From Acidobacteriota bacterium (lineage in GTDB: Bacteria; Acidobacteriota; Terriglobia; Terriglobales; SCQP01), in the NCBI GenBank assembly GCA_021789895.1, contig JAJYIU010000007.1, forward strand, positions 62,001 through 126,000: 64,000 nucleotides of DNA, read 5' to 3'. The translations under genes were made by a program, and so were the position numbers. The notes below the pieces were generated by a model. The model was not told the origin of the DNA and made no database searches. It saw nothing but the letters and a program-made list of their open reading frames with translations. Positions 17,971 through 27,013 of this stretch are shown here, one piece after another (position 1 is the stretch's first letter; each line of letters opens with the position of its first letter).

Positions 17971-19626
17971 ATGAAATTATTTATGTCCGCCGTGATTGCC
18001 TATCTTGCCGTTTGGCTCGATTCCACCCCAAGTTGGTGGCTCTACATCCGCCACCAATGGCTGAATCAGACCTTCACCAATGGCGCCGCCGGTCAGCCGC
18101 TGTACCAGCTCAACTCTTTCGATATTTCCCTGCTGATCCCTTATTTCCTGGTGCTCGGCATCCTGGCTTTCTACGGCTTTCACCGCTACTGCCTGGTTTA
18201 CCTCTACTATCGCCATCGGGGGCGGCGCGCCACCGAGCCCGCCGCGCGTTTTGCCGAACTGCCGCCGGTGACCGTGCAGTTGCCGCTTTATAACGAGCGC
18301 TTCGTCGTTGATCGGCTCATTGATTCCGTCTGCCGCCTGGAGTATCCCGCCGGGCGGTTGGAAATCCAGGTGCTCGACGATTCGACCGACGAGACGGTCG
18401 AAGTGGCCCGCGCCGCGGTCGAGCGCGCCCGCGCCCGCGGACACGCGATCGAATATTTTCATCGTTCCAACCGCGAGGGCTTCAAAGCCGGCGCCCTGCA
18501 GGCGGGCATGCGCTCGGCGCAGGGCGAGCTGATCGCCATCTTCGACGCCGATTTCGTCCCTCCGGCCGACTTTTTATTGCGCACGGTTCATTTCTTCACC
18601 GATCCGAAACTGGGCATGGTGCAGACCCGTTGGGGCTTTATCAATCGCGATTACTCCTGGCTCACCCGGGTGGAATCAATCCTGCTCGACGGCCACTTCA
18701 TCCTGGAGCATGGCGGCCGCTACCGTTCCGGCCTGTTTTTCAACTTCAATGGCACCGCCGGCATCTGGCGGCGGCAGGCGATTGAGCAGGCGGGTGGATG
18801 GCAGCACGACACGCTGACCGAAGATACCGATCTTTCCTATCGCGCCCAACTGGTGGGTTGGAAATTCCTCTACCTGCCCGAAGTGGAGTGCCCCTCCGAG
18901 CTGCCGGTGGATATGAATGCATTCAAGGTGCAGCAAGCGCGTTGGGCCAAGGGTTTGATTCAGACTTCGAAAAAAATCCTGCCCCGCCTGCTGTGCAATC
19001 CCGGCGTCTCTCCGCGTGAAAAATTGGAGGCCTGGTGGCACCTCACCGCCAATATTTCCTATCCGCTCATGATCGTGCTTTGCATCCTGCTGTTGCCCGC
19101 CATGATCGTGCGCTTCTACCAGGGCTGGTTCCAGATGCTATATCTCGACCTGCCGCTGTTCATTGCCGCCACCATGTCGGTTTCTTCGTTTTATATGGTG
19201 GCCCAGCGCGAACTGTATCCCCGGGCCTGGAAATCGGTGCTGATCTTCATGCCGCTGGTGATGGCGGTCGGCATCGGCTTGACTGTCACCAATACCCGCG
19301 CGGTTCTGGAAGCCCTGTTCGGCATCCGCAGCCCTTTTCAGCGCACCCCGAAATTCCGCATTGAAACCCGTAAAGACCGGGTCGCGGGCGTCGCCTACCG
19401 GCGCAAAATCGGCTGGTCGCCCCTGATCGAGCTGGCGTTAGGCTCCATCTTCGCCTGGGTCACCTTCTACGCCATCCAGAACGAAAACTACCTTACCGTG
19501 CCCTTCCTGCTGCTCTTCGTCGGCGGTTACTGGGTCACCGGCTTGCTATCGCTTTTCCAGGGCCGGCGGCCCCGCTCCCAGCCGGTCGCCCTCGAAACGG
19601 CGCTCACCGCCGGCCAGGATTCCTGA
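17971..19626 (+). CDS. processive family-2 glycosyltransferase (cellulose/mannan synthase-like)
   Basis: This 551-residue inner-membrane enzyme has two N-terminal hydrophobic segments (about 5-15 and 51-80), a GT-A domain (about 97-330) and C-terminal membrane helices. The D,D,D,QxxRW pattern is complete: Asp136-Asp137, DAD at 192-194, TED at 283-285 and QQARW at 321-325. This is the subgroup of CESA-like/CslA glucomannan synthases and glucosyltransferases that polymerise sugars while extruding the chain. No bcsB, bcsZ or other synthase partners are adjacent, so the product polymer is unknown. The ATG at 17971 is the likely start. It is convergent with the tonB-like gene (13 bp). Confidence 0.9.
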   Translation: MKLFMSAVIAYLAVWLDSTPSWWLYIRHQWLNQTFTNGAAGQPLYQLNSFDISLLIPYFLVLGILAFYGFHRYCLVYLYYRHRGRRATEPAARFAELPPVTVQLPLYNERFVVDRLIDSVCRLEYPAGRLEIQVLDDSTDETVEVARAAVERARARGHAIEYFHRSNREGFKAGALQAGMRSAQGELIAIFDADFVPPADFLLRTVHFFTDPKLGMVQTRWGFINRDYSWLTRVESILLDGHFILEHGGRYRSGLFFNFNGTAGIWRRQAIEQAGGWQHDTLTEDTDLSYRAQLVGWKFLYLPEVECPSELPVDMNAFKVQQARWAKGLIQTSKKILPRLLCNPGVSPREKLEAWWHLTANISYPLMIVLCILLLPAMIVRFYQGWFQMLYLDLPLFIAATMSVSSFYMVAQRELYPRAWKSVLIFMPLVMAVGIGLTVTNTRAVLEALFGIRSPFQRTPKFRIETRKDRVAGVAYRRKIGWSPLIELALGSIFAWVTFYAIQNENYLTVPFLLLFVGGYWVTGLLSLFQGRRPRSQPVALETALTAGQDS

Positions 19627-19639
19627 GGCTAAGGTTGGA

Positions 19640-20626
19640 TTAAAACAGGTGGAAGCTGACGCTGATCTGCGCGCGCTCGGCGATGGGATGGCCATTCAAC
19701 ATAGACGGTTTGAACAGCCATTTCTTCACCGCCTCGATGGCTTTCTCATCCAGACCCAGGCCGAGACGCTTGGCCACGGTGATGTGGTGCGCTTTGCCAT
19801 CTACCCCAATCGTCACCCACAGCACGACGGTTCCCTGAAACTTAGCCTCGCGCGCGGCATTGGAATATTCCGGATCGGGATCGTAAATCACCACCGGATC
19901 GCTGATTCCCGCCCCTTCCGAGGCGGCGCCGCCGCCGGCATTATAGCCGCTGCCGGGGCCATAGCCGTTGCCGTTCCCGGGACCAATTCCGCCGCCGCTG
20001 CCGCTGCCGATTCCGGACAGGCTGCCGGGGCCGTTCGAGGGCGCTATCAACTTCACCGTCGGCTGGCCGAATTGCGGCAGATTGGGCTGCGGCAGGCTTA
20101 TATGCTGCACGACGATGGACGGCGGTACCGGCAGCTTGGGTTGAATCTTCGGTTTTTGCACGATCGGGGGTGCGATGGCGTGCCGGAAGCGCAATGGCGC
20201 CCGTCCGCGGCTGGGCGGGCGAATCGAGTGCGTGCCGCCGCCCCCGCCGCCGCCCATCCGCTTATGTCCCTGTGCGGTGGTGGGCAGGAAGAGCGGCGTT
20301 ATCTGCGCCATCTGCTGGAATTCCTTCCCCACCTGGCGATGAAAGATCGGCAGCAACAGCAGCCCGATGATCAGCAGGTGCAGGAAAAACGCTCCGATGC
20401 GGCTGGCTGCCCGCGTTTTCAGGTCTTCCGGAGTCCAGATCTCCTTCACTGGTATCGGTTTGGATTCCAGTTCCAGCGGCGGCGGCGGGGGCGCGAAACG
20501 CGCCTGAAAATTCGCTTTGAGCGACCGCCAGAGCGAAGGCGATTCGATTAAAGGTGCATATTCCGGCTCTACGGCTGACGACGTAGAACGGTTCCCGATA
20601 TCCAGGTTGGATTGCTGTTCGGCCAA
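19640..20626 (-). CDS. TonB-family energy transducer
   Basis: The 328-residue protein has a cytoplasmic N-terminal tail (1-80), one membrane helix (about 83-100, IGAFFLHLLIIGLLLLPIF), a Gly/Pro-rich periplasmic spacer (about 120-245) and a C-terminal TonB domain (about 250-328) with FQGTVVLWVTIGVDGKAH and K-K-W-L-F-K-P. TonB domains pull on the plug of outer-membrane receptors. The long cytoplasmic tail before the helix is longer than in E. coli TonB. The start is TTG at 20626. It lies 127 bp after pyrC on the same strand. ExbB and ExbD are not in the window. Confidence 0.87.
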   Translation of the reverse strand: MAEQQSNLDIGNRSTSSAVEPEYAPLIESPSLWRSLKANFQARFAPPPPPLELESKPIPVKEIWTPEDLKTRAASRIGAFFLHLLIIGLLLLPIFHRQVGKEFQQMAQITPLFLPTTAQGHKRMGGGGGGGTHSIRPPSRGRAPLRFRHAIAPPIVQKPKIQPKLPVPPSIVVQHISLPQPNLPQFGQPTVKLIAPSNGPGSLSGIGSGSGGGIGPGNGNGYGPGSGYNAGGGAASEGAGISDPVVIYDPDPEYSNAAREAKFQGTVVLWVTIGVDGKAHHITVAKRLGLGLDEKAIEAVKKWLFKPSMLNGHPIAERAQISVSFHLF

Positions 20627-20753
20627 TAGGCCCCCGTCAATGGGAAGATCGGCTCTAGCCGGCCACCTTGCAGACTAGCGCCTAGAATATAAGACGCATT
20701 TTAGCACGCTGGAGATTCTGAAAACATGCAACCGCGCCCGCCCCTGGAACGGC

Positions 20754-22049
20754 TTATCCGGTAGCCGCTTCGCGTTGCTCCAACTGGTAAGCCAGCCGGC
20801 CGCCTACGATTGTAAAAATAGCTCGTCCCTGGAGTTCCCAGCCTAGAAATGGGCTATTCCGGCTTTTCGAGTGCAGGCTTTCCGCGCGGCAGGTCCATTT
20901 GCGCAGGGGATCGAATACCGTCAGGTCGGCCAGGCTGCCGTTCGCCAGCTTCGCCCCAGGCAAGCCGAAAATCCTGGCGGGCGCGGTGGTGAAAGCCTGC
21001 ACCATGCGCATCAGGCTGATGCGCCCTGCCCGCACCAGCGCCAGCGCTAATGGCAGCGCGGTTTCCAACCCGATGATGCCAAAGGGGGCGCGGGTGAACT
21101 CCTGTTGTTTTTCATGCGCCGCATGCGGAGCATGGTCGGTGGCGATGGCCTCGATCACCCCCTCCGCCAGCGCTTCGATCAACGCTTCCCGGTCGCTGCG
21201 GCTGCGCAGCGGCGGATTCATCTTGAAGTTGGCATCGTAATCGCTCACGTCCTCGTCCGACAGCGTCAGGTGATGGGGGGTCGCCTCGGCGGAAGCGCGC
21301 ACGCCGCGGGCGCGCGCCTGGCGCAGCAGCGCCACCGACGCGGCGGTGGAAATGTGCGCGATGTGCAGATGGGCGCCGGTCTGCTCGGCCAGCAGCAGGT
21401 CGCGCGCGACCATCACCGCTTCCGAGGCGGCGCTGATGCCCGGCAGCCCCAGCCGGTAGGAGGTAGCGCCCTCGTGCATTACCCCTCCGGCCGACAAGTT
21501 CAAATCCTCGCAGTGCTCGATCACCGGCAGGCCGAAGTTGGCGGCGTATTCCATGGCGCGGCGCAGGCGCTGCCCGTTCATCACCGGACGCCCGTCGTCG
21601 GAGATCGCCACCGCCCCGGCGGCGCGCATCCCGCCGATCTCGGCCAGGCGCTCGCCCTGGCTGCCGGCGGTGATGGCCCCGATCGGATACACTCGCGCCC
21701 GCCCCAGTTCGCGCGCCCGCTGGATCAGGTAGGCTGTGCCGCCAGCCTGGTCGTTCACCGGCTGCGTATTGGGCATGGCGCAAATCGCGGTGAATCCGCC
21801 TGCCACCGCGGCTTGGGTGCCGCTGGCGATGTCTTCCTTGTATTCCTGCCCGGGCTCGCGTAGATGCGTATGCAAATCGATGAAGCCGGGTGCGATCACC
21901 AGCCCGCTGCAATCGAGCACTCCCGGGCCGTCGGCGGCGATGCCGGCGCCGGCTTCGCGAATGCGGTCTTCGTGGATGACCACGTCGCCGATTTCATCCC
22001 GCCCGCTGGCGGGATCGAGCAGCCGTCCGTTTTTCAGGATCAGGCTCAT
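20754..22049 (-). CDS. pyrC: dihydroorotase
   Basis: PyrC closes carbamoyl-aspartate to dihydroorotate. The 431-residue length marks the type I (multifunctional/Gram-positive) class. Metal ligands are visible in DLHTHLREPGQ (His60, His62), and DHAPH (305-309) supplies the catalytic aspartate region. I-E-H-C-E-D and H-I-A-H-I-S-T are also present. The start overlaps the pyrB stop by four bases (ATGA), so the two are translationally coupled. In some bacteria a type I dihydroorotase pairs with aspartate transcarbamoylase as a complex; the overlap fits that. No sign of inactivation. Confidence 0.95.
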   Translation of the reverse strand: MSLILKNGRLLDPASGRDEIGDVVIHEDRIREAGAGIAADGPGVLDCSGLVIAPGFIDLHTHLREPGQEYKEDIASGTQAAVAGGFTAICAMPNTQPVNDQAGGTAYLIQRARELGRARVYPIGAITAGSQGERLAEIGGMRAAGAVAISDDGRPVMNGQRLRRAMEYAANFGLPVIEHCEDLNLSAGGVMHEGATSYRLGLPGISAASEAVMVARDLLLAEQTGAHLHIAHISTAASVALLRQARARGVRASAEATPHHLTLSDEDVSDYDANFKMNPPLRSRSDREALIEALAEGVIEAIATDHAPHAAHEKQQEFTRAPFGIIGLETALPLALALVRAGRISLMRMVQAFTTAPARIFGLPGAKLANGSLADLTVFDPLRKWTCRAESLHSKSRNSPFLGWELQGRAIFTIVGGRLAYQLEQREAATG

Positions 22050-22984
22050 CCCGTTGCCGCCTTGGCCGGTTCGGGTTCCGCCACCGGGCTGGCCAGCAGC
22101 CGCTCCAGCACCGCCATGCGGATCAAAACCCCGTTCTCTACCTGCTCGCGAATTACCGATTGCGGTGAATCGGCGACTTCGGCGCTGATTTCCACCCCGC
22201 GAATCATCGGCCCGGGATGCATCACCAGCGCCTGCGGACGGGCCAGCCGCAGCCGTTCCGGCGTCAGCCCGTACTCGCGCGCGTATTCCGCTTCATTGGG
22301 GAAAAAGCCGGCCTGCATGCGCTCTGTTTGCAGCCGGAGCACCATCACCGCGTCGGCGCCGTCCAGCGCCTCCTCCAGCCGGCAGGTTGCCCGCACCCGC
22401 GGCCCGTACGCCGCCGCCAGTTGCGCCGGCAGCAGGGTCCCCGGGCCGCACAGCCGCACCTGCGCTCCCATTTGCGTCAGCAGCAGCAGGTTGGAGCGCG
22501 CCACCCGGCTGTGCAGGATGTCCCCGACAATTACGATTTCCAGCCCTTCGATGCGGCCGAAGTGCCGCCAGAGGGTATAACCATCGAGCAGCGCCTGGGT
22601 GGGGTGCTCGTGCATGCCGTCGCCGGCGTTGACCACGGTCGCATGCACGTTGCGCGCCACCAGGTGCGGCGCCCCGCTCGCCGAGTGGCGGATCACGATC
22701 CCATCCACCGCCATCGCCTGCAGCGTGTAGACCGTGTCCAGCAGCGATTCGCCTTTTTCGATGCTGCTTGCCTGGGCGGTGACCGAAACCGTTTCGGCGC
22801 CCAACCGGCGGGCGGCCACTTCGAATGAGGTGCGCGTGCGGGTGGAAGGTTCGTAAAAAAGCAGCAGCAGCCGCCGCCCCGACAGCCGCCGTTCCGGCGC
22901 CTGCTGCTGAAAGCGCCGTGCCTGGTGCAATATCGCCCAGGCCTCGTCCATCCCCAGTCCTTCGATGCCCAGCAGGTGCTTCAT
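22046..22984 (-). CDS. pyrB: aspartate carbamoyltransferase catalytic subunit
   Basis: ATCase makes N-carbamoyl-aspartate, the committed step of pyrimidine synthesis. The 312-residue product has the carbamoyl-phosphate loop F-Y-E-P-S-T-R-T-R-T-S-F-E (43-55) and HPTQALLDGYT (about 126-136). H-P-G-P-M near residue 256 completes the active site. No pyrI regulatory subunit is seen. It is the middle gene of pyrR-pyrB-pyrC: 42 bp after pyrR and overlapping pyrC. Confidence 0.96.
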   Translation of the reverse strand: MKHLLGIEGLGMDEAWAILHQARRFQQQAPERRLSGRRLLLLFYEPSTRTRTSFEVAARRLGAETVSVTAQASSIEKGESLLDTVYTLQAMAVDGIVIRHSASGAPHLVARNVHATVVNAGDGMHEHPTQALLDGYTLWRHFGRIEGLEIVIVGDILHSRVARSNLLLLTQMGAQVRLCGPGTLLPAQLAAAYGPRVRATCRLEEALDGADAVMVLRLQTERMQAGFFPNEAEYAREYGLTPERLRLARPQALVMHPGPMIRGVEISAEVADSPQSVIREQVENGVLIRMAVLERLLASPVAEPEPAKAATG

Positions 22985-23026
22985 ATTCTTCCGCCAGCGC
23001 TGTCCGGCGCGCGCCGGCAGCGCGGC

Positions 23027-23590
23027 CTAGCGGGCCTCCACCAGCAACACTTTTTCCATGTCGTCAATTTCCTTCAATTTGACTTCGATGATTTCCCGGT
23101 CCGTCGTTTGCACGTACTTGCCGATAAAGGAGGCCTCGATCGGCAGCTCGCGGTGCCCCCGGTCAATCAGCACGCAAAGCTGCACCCGCTTCGGCCGGCC
23201 CTGATCGAAGATGGCGTCCAGCGCGGCGCGGGTGGTGCGGCCGGTGTAAAGCACGTCGTCCACCAGCACCACGTTCTTGCCTTCCAGCGGCACGTTGAGC
23301 TGGGTGCCTTTGAGCACCGGCTTCTGGTCCACGGTCGAGAGATCGTCGCGATAGAAGGTGATGTCCAATTCGCCGACCGGAACCGGGCGCGATTCGATGC
23401 GCGCGGCCAGGGTTCCCAGGCGCTGCGCCAGGGGCAGCCCCCGTCGGCGTATGCCCACCAGCACCAGATCGTCCACGCCGTTATTTTTTTCCACGATTTC
23501 ATGCGCCAACCGCACCAGCGTACGCTCGATTTCCGAGGCCGACATCAGTTGCGCTTTCGGTTGGAGGAGGGGTTTTTCAGCGGATGCCAT
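23027..23590 (-). CDS. pyrR: bifunctional pyr operon regulator / uracil phosphoribosyltransferase
   Basis: PyrR of the phosphoribosyltransferase fold binds pyr mRNA leaders in Gram-positives and often has uracil phosphoribosyltransferase activity. The 187-residue product has the PRPP loop N-V-V-L-V-D-D-V-L-Y-T-G-R-T (106-119), V-G-I-R-R-R-G (45-51) and a C-terminal P-I-E-A-S-F-I-G. The ATG at 23590 gives the usual length; a frame start at 23638 lies within a palindrome and is less likely. It heads the pyrRBC operon after a leader of up to 190 bases. I found no good match to the classical PyrR-binding RNA consensus in that leader. Confidence 0.92.
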   Translation of the reverse strand: MASAEKPLLQPKAQLMSASEIERTLVRLAHEIVEKNNGVDDLVLVGIRRRGLPLAQRLGTLAARIESRPVPVGELDITFYRDDLSTVDQKPVLKGTQLNVPLEGKNVVLVDDVLYTGRTTRAALDAIFDQGRPKRVQLCVLIDRGHRELPIEASFIGKYVQTTDREIIEVKLKEIDDMEKVLLVEAR

Positions 23591-23629
23591 GGCGAGTTCA
23601 TGATAACAAAAAGCGTGAATGGCCGAGTC

Positions 23630-23646
23630 GGACAGCATTGCTGTCC
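23630..23646 (-). promoter_or_regulatory. 17-bp palindrome in the pyrR leader
   Basis: GGACAGCATTGCTGTCC is a perfect 8-1-8 inverted repeat 40 bp upstream of the pyrR start. It could be a DNA operator or a leader hairpin. Confidence 0.5.
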
Positions 23647-23780
23647 AAGAATGCCGGCCGAAGCGCGAGGTTCCTTCCAGATCTTGCGTCTATGAACGGC
23701 AAAATATTTCCGACAGCCATATGTTTCGAGTGGGATCCGGTTTCGGCCGGTCCCTTGCGATAGCGTCAGCGCCTAAACTT

Positions 23781-23799
23781 AAAAAGCGGCCGTGCCGCC
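23781..23799 (-). terminator. Rho-independent terminator after the ThyX-like gene
   Basis: On the minus strand GCGGC-ACG-GCCGC followed directly by TTTTT, about 58 bp after the stop of the gene ending at 23857. The same GCGGC can instead pair with an upstream GCCG, so an attenuator-like choice is conceivable since pyrR lies downstream. Confidence 0.65.
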
Positions 23800-23856
23800 T
23801 GCGGCATCGTCGAGCCGGGTGGCCGGCATTTTGCGGGAATACTTAAGGGCCGGGGC

Positions 23857-25455
23857 TTAGCGCTCGGCCAATTCCCGTTCCGGATCGGGCCGGCGCACGC
23901 GCAGGTGTTCGGCAAAGTCCGGGTACCGCTGCCGCAGCGCTTCAAACATTTCCCACGCGGTTTCGCGATAGGAAAAATGTCCGCCCGGCGCGGTACGTAG
24001 CTCGATCAGGTAGGCGGCCTCGGCGGCGTCCATTTTGAACAAGGTGCGCTTGCGATAAGCCAGCGAGATCAGGTAGGGAGCGGCGGTCGCGGGCAACTGC
24101 TCGGCCGTCTGTCGCGCGGCCAGCAGGGTTGCCTGGTACTCCGCCGCGGCGCCGTAGGCAATCACCGGCGCGGGGGTTTCATATCCGTGCTGGAAGCTGG
24201 CGGCCTGGTGAATCTGCACGCAGCGCCGGTGCCGGTGCAGGTCGCGGAATCCCCCCAGGTCCATGAAGATATCGAAGAGGAAACCGTAACCGGAGCGCCA
24301 TTCGCGCGCCAGCTCGTCATGCGCTCCGCGGCGGCGCAGTCCGGTTTCCAGAATCTCCTTGCGCCGGCGGGCGGAAAGTCCTGACACAAATTCAGTAATT
24401 TGCTGGTAGGGCAGGTCGCAGGCGCCGTAGAGGAGCGTCGAGGCGGCTTCCAGCTCGAACCCGCCGGGCTCGATCAAGGTTACCCTCGCCGCCGGCTGCG
24501 GTTCGGCGCCGCCCAGCAGTTCCTGGGCGAGCTGGCGCAGCTCGCGCCGGGCTGCGATGAGATAGGGATTAGGCTCGGCGTATTTCACCAGCGTCGGCAG
24601 CGCCGGCGCCGGCCGGCCGATTTGCTCCAAGGCCGACGCCAGCGCAGGGTCGCCGCCGCCGAGCGCCTGCGCGGCCTCGCGCAGCATCGCCCGCCGCGGA
24701 TCGTATGCCGGCGTCGCGGCCGCCTGCTTCAGCGCCTGCCCCAGCTCGCGCACTTCGGCATATTCGGAGGAAAGCAGGCGCGCAATTTGGGATTCCAGCG
24801 TGCGCGCGCTGACAATCTGTCCCAGGCTGGTCATGGTCGCCAGCGGCAGCAGGTAGCGCGCCACGTCGAAGGCCCGGGCCCGAAGCGCGCGCGCGAAGCG
24901 CTCCGCCTCCATTCCTTCTGGACAGGGCGTGCGATCGCAATAGGCGCGCCAGATTTTTTCGCTGAGGGTGTGATACGCCTGAAACAAACCGGCCAGGGCG
25001 GTTTCGTACCGGGTTCTCTGTTCAGCGGTTAGCTCGGCCGGCACGTGCCAGTCCCCGCTGCGAAACCGCTGGTAGCGGGTGGAGCGTTCCTGCCCATCCC
25101 AGCGGTTTTCATCCACCGCTTCGATCGCCGCCAGCAGCGATAACCGCTCGATGGCGAAGCCCACGTGCGCCAGGTCCGCGATGGAGCGGTGCCCATACTG
25201 AAAATAGAAGGTATTGAGGAATTTTTCCGCTTTCTGGCGGTCGATCTCACGCAGGCTTTCCGTCAGTGACAGCGCGGAACGGCTGTAGCGCGCCATCGCG
25301 TAAGCCAGCACTTCCGGCTCGACGCCCCAGAGCGCGAAGACTTGCGCCCCATCGGCCGCTTCGCACCCCGCCGGGTTGGGCTGCTCTGGCGTGCGGCGGT
25401 CAGGAAAGGCGGGCGAAGGCGCGCCGGGCAGGGCTGGGTCGTGGGCGTTGGGCAT
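23857..25455 (-). CDS. tandem ThyX-like (FAD-dependent thymidylate synthase family) protein
   Basis: At 532 residues this is twice the length of ordinary ThyX. The N-terminal half has the ThyX-like layout E-K-F-L-N-T-F-Y-F-Q-Y-G-H-R-S-I-A-D (77-94) and ends its motif with Q-E-R-S-T-R-Y (122-128), but the R-H-R of the ThyX signature is replaced by about D-E-N (115-117). The C-terminal half has D-L-P-Y-Q-Q-I-T-E-F-V-S-G-L-S, an HRHRRCVQ stretch near residue 408 and R-T-A-P-G-G-H-F-S-Y-R. This suggests an ancient internal duplication in which the halves kept different parts of the site. It may still methylate dUMP or may have a different role. Residues 1-35 are Pro-rich and probably disordered. 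Confidence 0.72.
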   Translation of the reverse strand: MPNAHDPALPGAPSPAFPDRRTPEQPNPAGCEAADGAQVFALWGVEPEVLAYAMARYSRSALSLTESLREIDRQKAEKFLNTFYFQYGHRSIADLAHVGFAIERLSLLAAIEAVDENRWDGQERSTRYQRFRSGDWHVPAELTAEQRTRYETALAGLFQAYHTLSEKIWRAYCDRTPCPEGMEAERFARALRARAFDVARYLLPLATMTSLGQIVSARTLESQIARLLSSEYAEVRELGQALKQAAATPAYDPRRAMLREAAQALGGGDPALASALEQIGRPAPALPTLVKYAEPNPYLIAARRELRQLAQELLGGAEPQPAARVTLIEPGGFELEAASTLLYGACDLPYQQITEFVSGLSARRRKEILETGLRRRGAHDELAREWRSGYGFLFDIFMDLGGFRDLHRHRRCVQIHQAASFQHGYETPAPVIAYGAAAEYQATLLAARQTAEQLPATAAPYLISLAYRKRTLFKMDAAEAAYLIELRTAPGGHFSYRETAWEMFEALRQRYPDFAEHLRVRRPDPERELAER

Positions 25456-25531
25456 GAACTCGGCCCTAGTATAACCGCCGCTCTCGCGCTTTCCGCTTGC
25501 TTCCCGGCGCCGGGCTTGAAATGCTGCGACT

Positions 25532-26938
25532 ATGGCCGCTCCCTCGCCCGCGCGGCGCGCCGCGGCGCAAATCCTGATGGCGGTGGAATCCCGCGAGGCG
25601 TGGGCTTCCGAGTTGCTGCGCGCCCGCGGCGCCGGGCTGTCGCCCGCGGATCGCGCGCTGGCTTCCGAGTTGGTGTTGGGAGTGTTGCGGCGCCGGCAAT
25701 GGCTCGATCATCGCTTGAACGCTGTCCTGGCGCCGCGCGGCTGGAGTGTCGAGCGCCTCGATTCCGGCTTGCGCGCGGCTTTGCGTTTGGGCCTCTATCA
25801 GCTCATCTGGCTGGAACGCATTCCGGCCGCCGTCGCCGTGGATCAAAGCGTCGGCCTGGCGCGCGTGCTGCGCCTGGCCTCCGGCGCCGGATTGGTCAAC
25901 GCCGTCTTGCGCAACTGCGCCCGCGCCTCCGACCTGCGCGCTGCCTCCGCCCTCTGGCCGGGGCCCGCCGATTGGAACGATTCTGGCTTCCAGGCCTGGT
26001 TATCGCACCCGCCCTGGCTGTTATCGCGTTGGCGCGCCCGCTTCGGCGAGGCCGCGGCCCGGGAGATTGCGATTTACGACAACGCCGCGCCGCCGCTGCA
26101 TCTCTGCTTTCATCCCGGCCTCGACCCGGAGCGCGTCCTCGGCGAATTGGCTTCGCAGGGAGTGGTTGCGGAGCCCCTGTGGCTGCGCGGCGCTTGGGTC
26201 GTGCGCTCCGGCGAGGCCACGGCCGTTGAAAGCTTCCGGTGCCGCCGCTATTGGATCCAAACCGCTGCTTCCCAATTCATGGCCTGGCTGCTTTTGGCGG
26301 GCGCTCCGGCTGTGCCGGCTGACGGGTCGGTGGACGCCTGCGCGGCTCCCGGCGGCAAGGCGGCTTTGCTGGCCGCCGCCGGCGGGCCGGTCCTGGCAAT
26401 CGAGCTGCACTGGAAGCGCGCCGTGCAGATGCGGCGCCGCTTTCCTGCCGTTGCCGGTGTGCCGGAGTCGCCCGCCTGGCCGGGCTTGCATGCGGTCGCG
26501 GCCGATGCCGCTCGCGGCTGGCCCGCGGCATCTGCCTTTTCCCGCATCCTGCTGGACGCGCCCTGTACCGGATCGGGCACGCTGGCCCGCAATCCGGAAT
26601 TGCGCTGGCGCCTGCAGCCGTCCGATCCGCCCCGCTTGGCCGAACTCCAAGCCCGGCTGCTCGCCTCGGCCCTGCGCCAGGCCGCGCCCGGCGCCCGGCT
26701 GCTTTATAGCGTCTGCTCGCTGGAACCGGAGGAAGGCGAGCAGTTGATCGCTCGCGCCTTGGAAACCCTGCCCGCCTGGCGCCCTCTGTCGCTGGCGCCC
26801 TTGGCCGCCGCCATGCTGCAAGCCGGACGCCTGCATCGCCTCCCCTCCGGCGCCGTGTTTTCCGGCCCCTTTCTGTCCTTGCCCCCCGGCCCCGAAACCG
26901 GCGCTGGTTTTTTTGCGGCCATGCTCGCGCGCGACTGA
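25532..26938 (+). CDS. rsmB: 16S rRNA (cytosine-C5) methyltransferase, RsmB/NOL1 family
   Basis: The 468-residue protein has an N-terminal NusB-like helical RNA-binding domain (about 5-145) and a C-terminal Rossmann methyltransferase domain. The SAM loop is D-A-C-A-A-P-G-G-K. Motif IV is DAPCTGSGTLARNPELRW with Cys345, and motif VI is Y-S-V-C-S-L-E-P-E-E-G-E with Cys395, the catalytic nucleophile of this family. The combination NusB plus Sun domain marks RsmB (m5C967 of 16S rRNA in E. coli). It is divergent from the ThyX-like gene with only 76 bp between starts. The frequent partners fmt and def are not adjacent here. Confidence 0.92.
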   Translation: MAAPSPARRAAAQILMAVESREAWASELLRARGAGLSPADRALASELVLGVLRRRQWLDHRLNAVLAPRGWSVERLDSGLRAALRLGLYQLIWLERIPAAVAVDQSVGLARVLRLASGAGLVNAVLRNCARASDLRAASALWPGPADWNDSGFQAWLSHPPWLLSRWRARFGEAAAREIAIYDNAAPPLHLCFHPGLDPERVLGELASQGVVAEPLWLRGAWVVRSGEATAVESFRCRRYWIQTAASQFMAWLLLAGAPAVPADGSVDACAAPGGKAALLAAAGGPVLAIELHWKRAVQMRRRFPAVAGVPESPAWPGLHAVAADAARGWPAASAFSRILLDAPCTGSGTLARNPELRWRLQPSDPPRLAELQARLLASALRQAAPGARLLYSVCSLEPEEGEQLIARALETLPAWRPLSLAPLAAAMLQAGRLHRLPSGAVFSGPFLSLPPGPETGAGFFAAMLARD

Positions 26939-26955
26939 CCGCCGCGTCCGGATAT

Positions 26956-26989
26956 AAAAAATCGCCCGGCGCAGGCGATGCGCCGGGCG
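26956..26989 (-). terminator. Rho-independent terminator of the BON gene
   Basis: On the minus strand a perfect 11-bp stem (CGCCCGGCGCA / TGCGCCGGGCG, 26989-26963, 5-base loop) is followed by A and six T (26962-26956). It lies 25 bp after the stop of the BON-domain gene. Read on the plus strand it could also slow transcription from rsmB but lacks a T tract. Confidence 0.88.
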
Positions 26990-27013
26990 AGATGGTTCCA
27001 GGCAGGTTTTGAA

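Noticed and set aside
23591-23760. Classical PyrR-binding RNA motif
   Set aside because: An A-G-A-T-C-T-G-G-A-A-G-G stretch looked promising but does not fit the consensus in its conserved loop.
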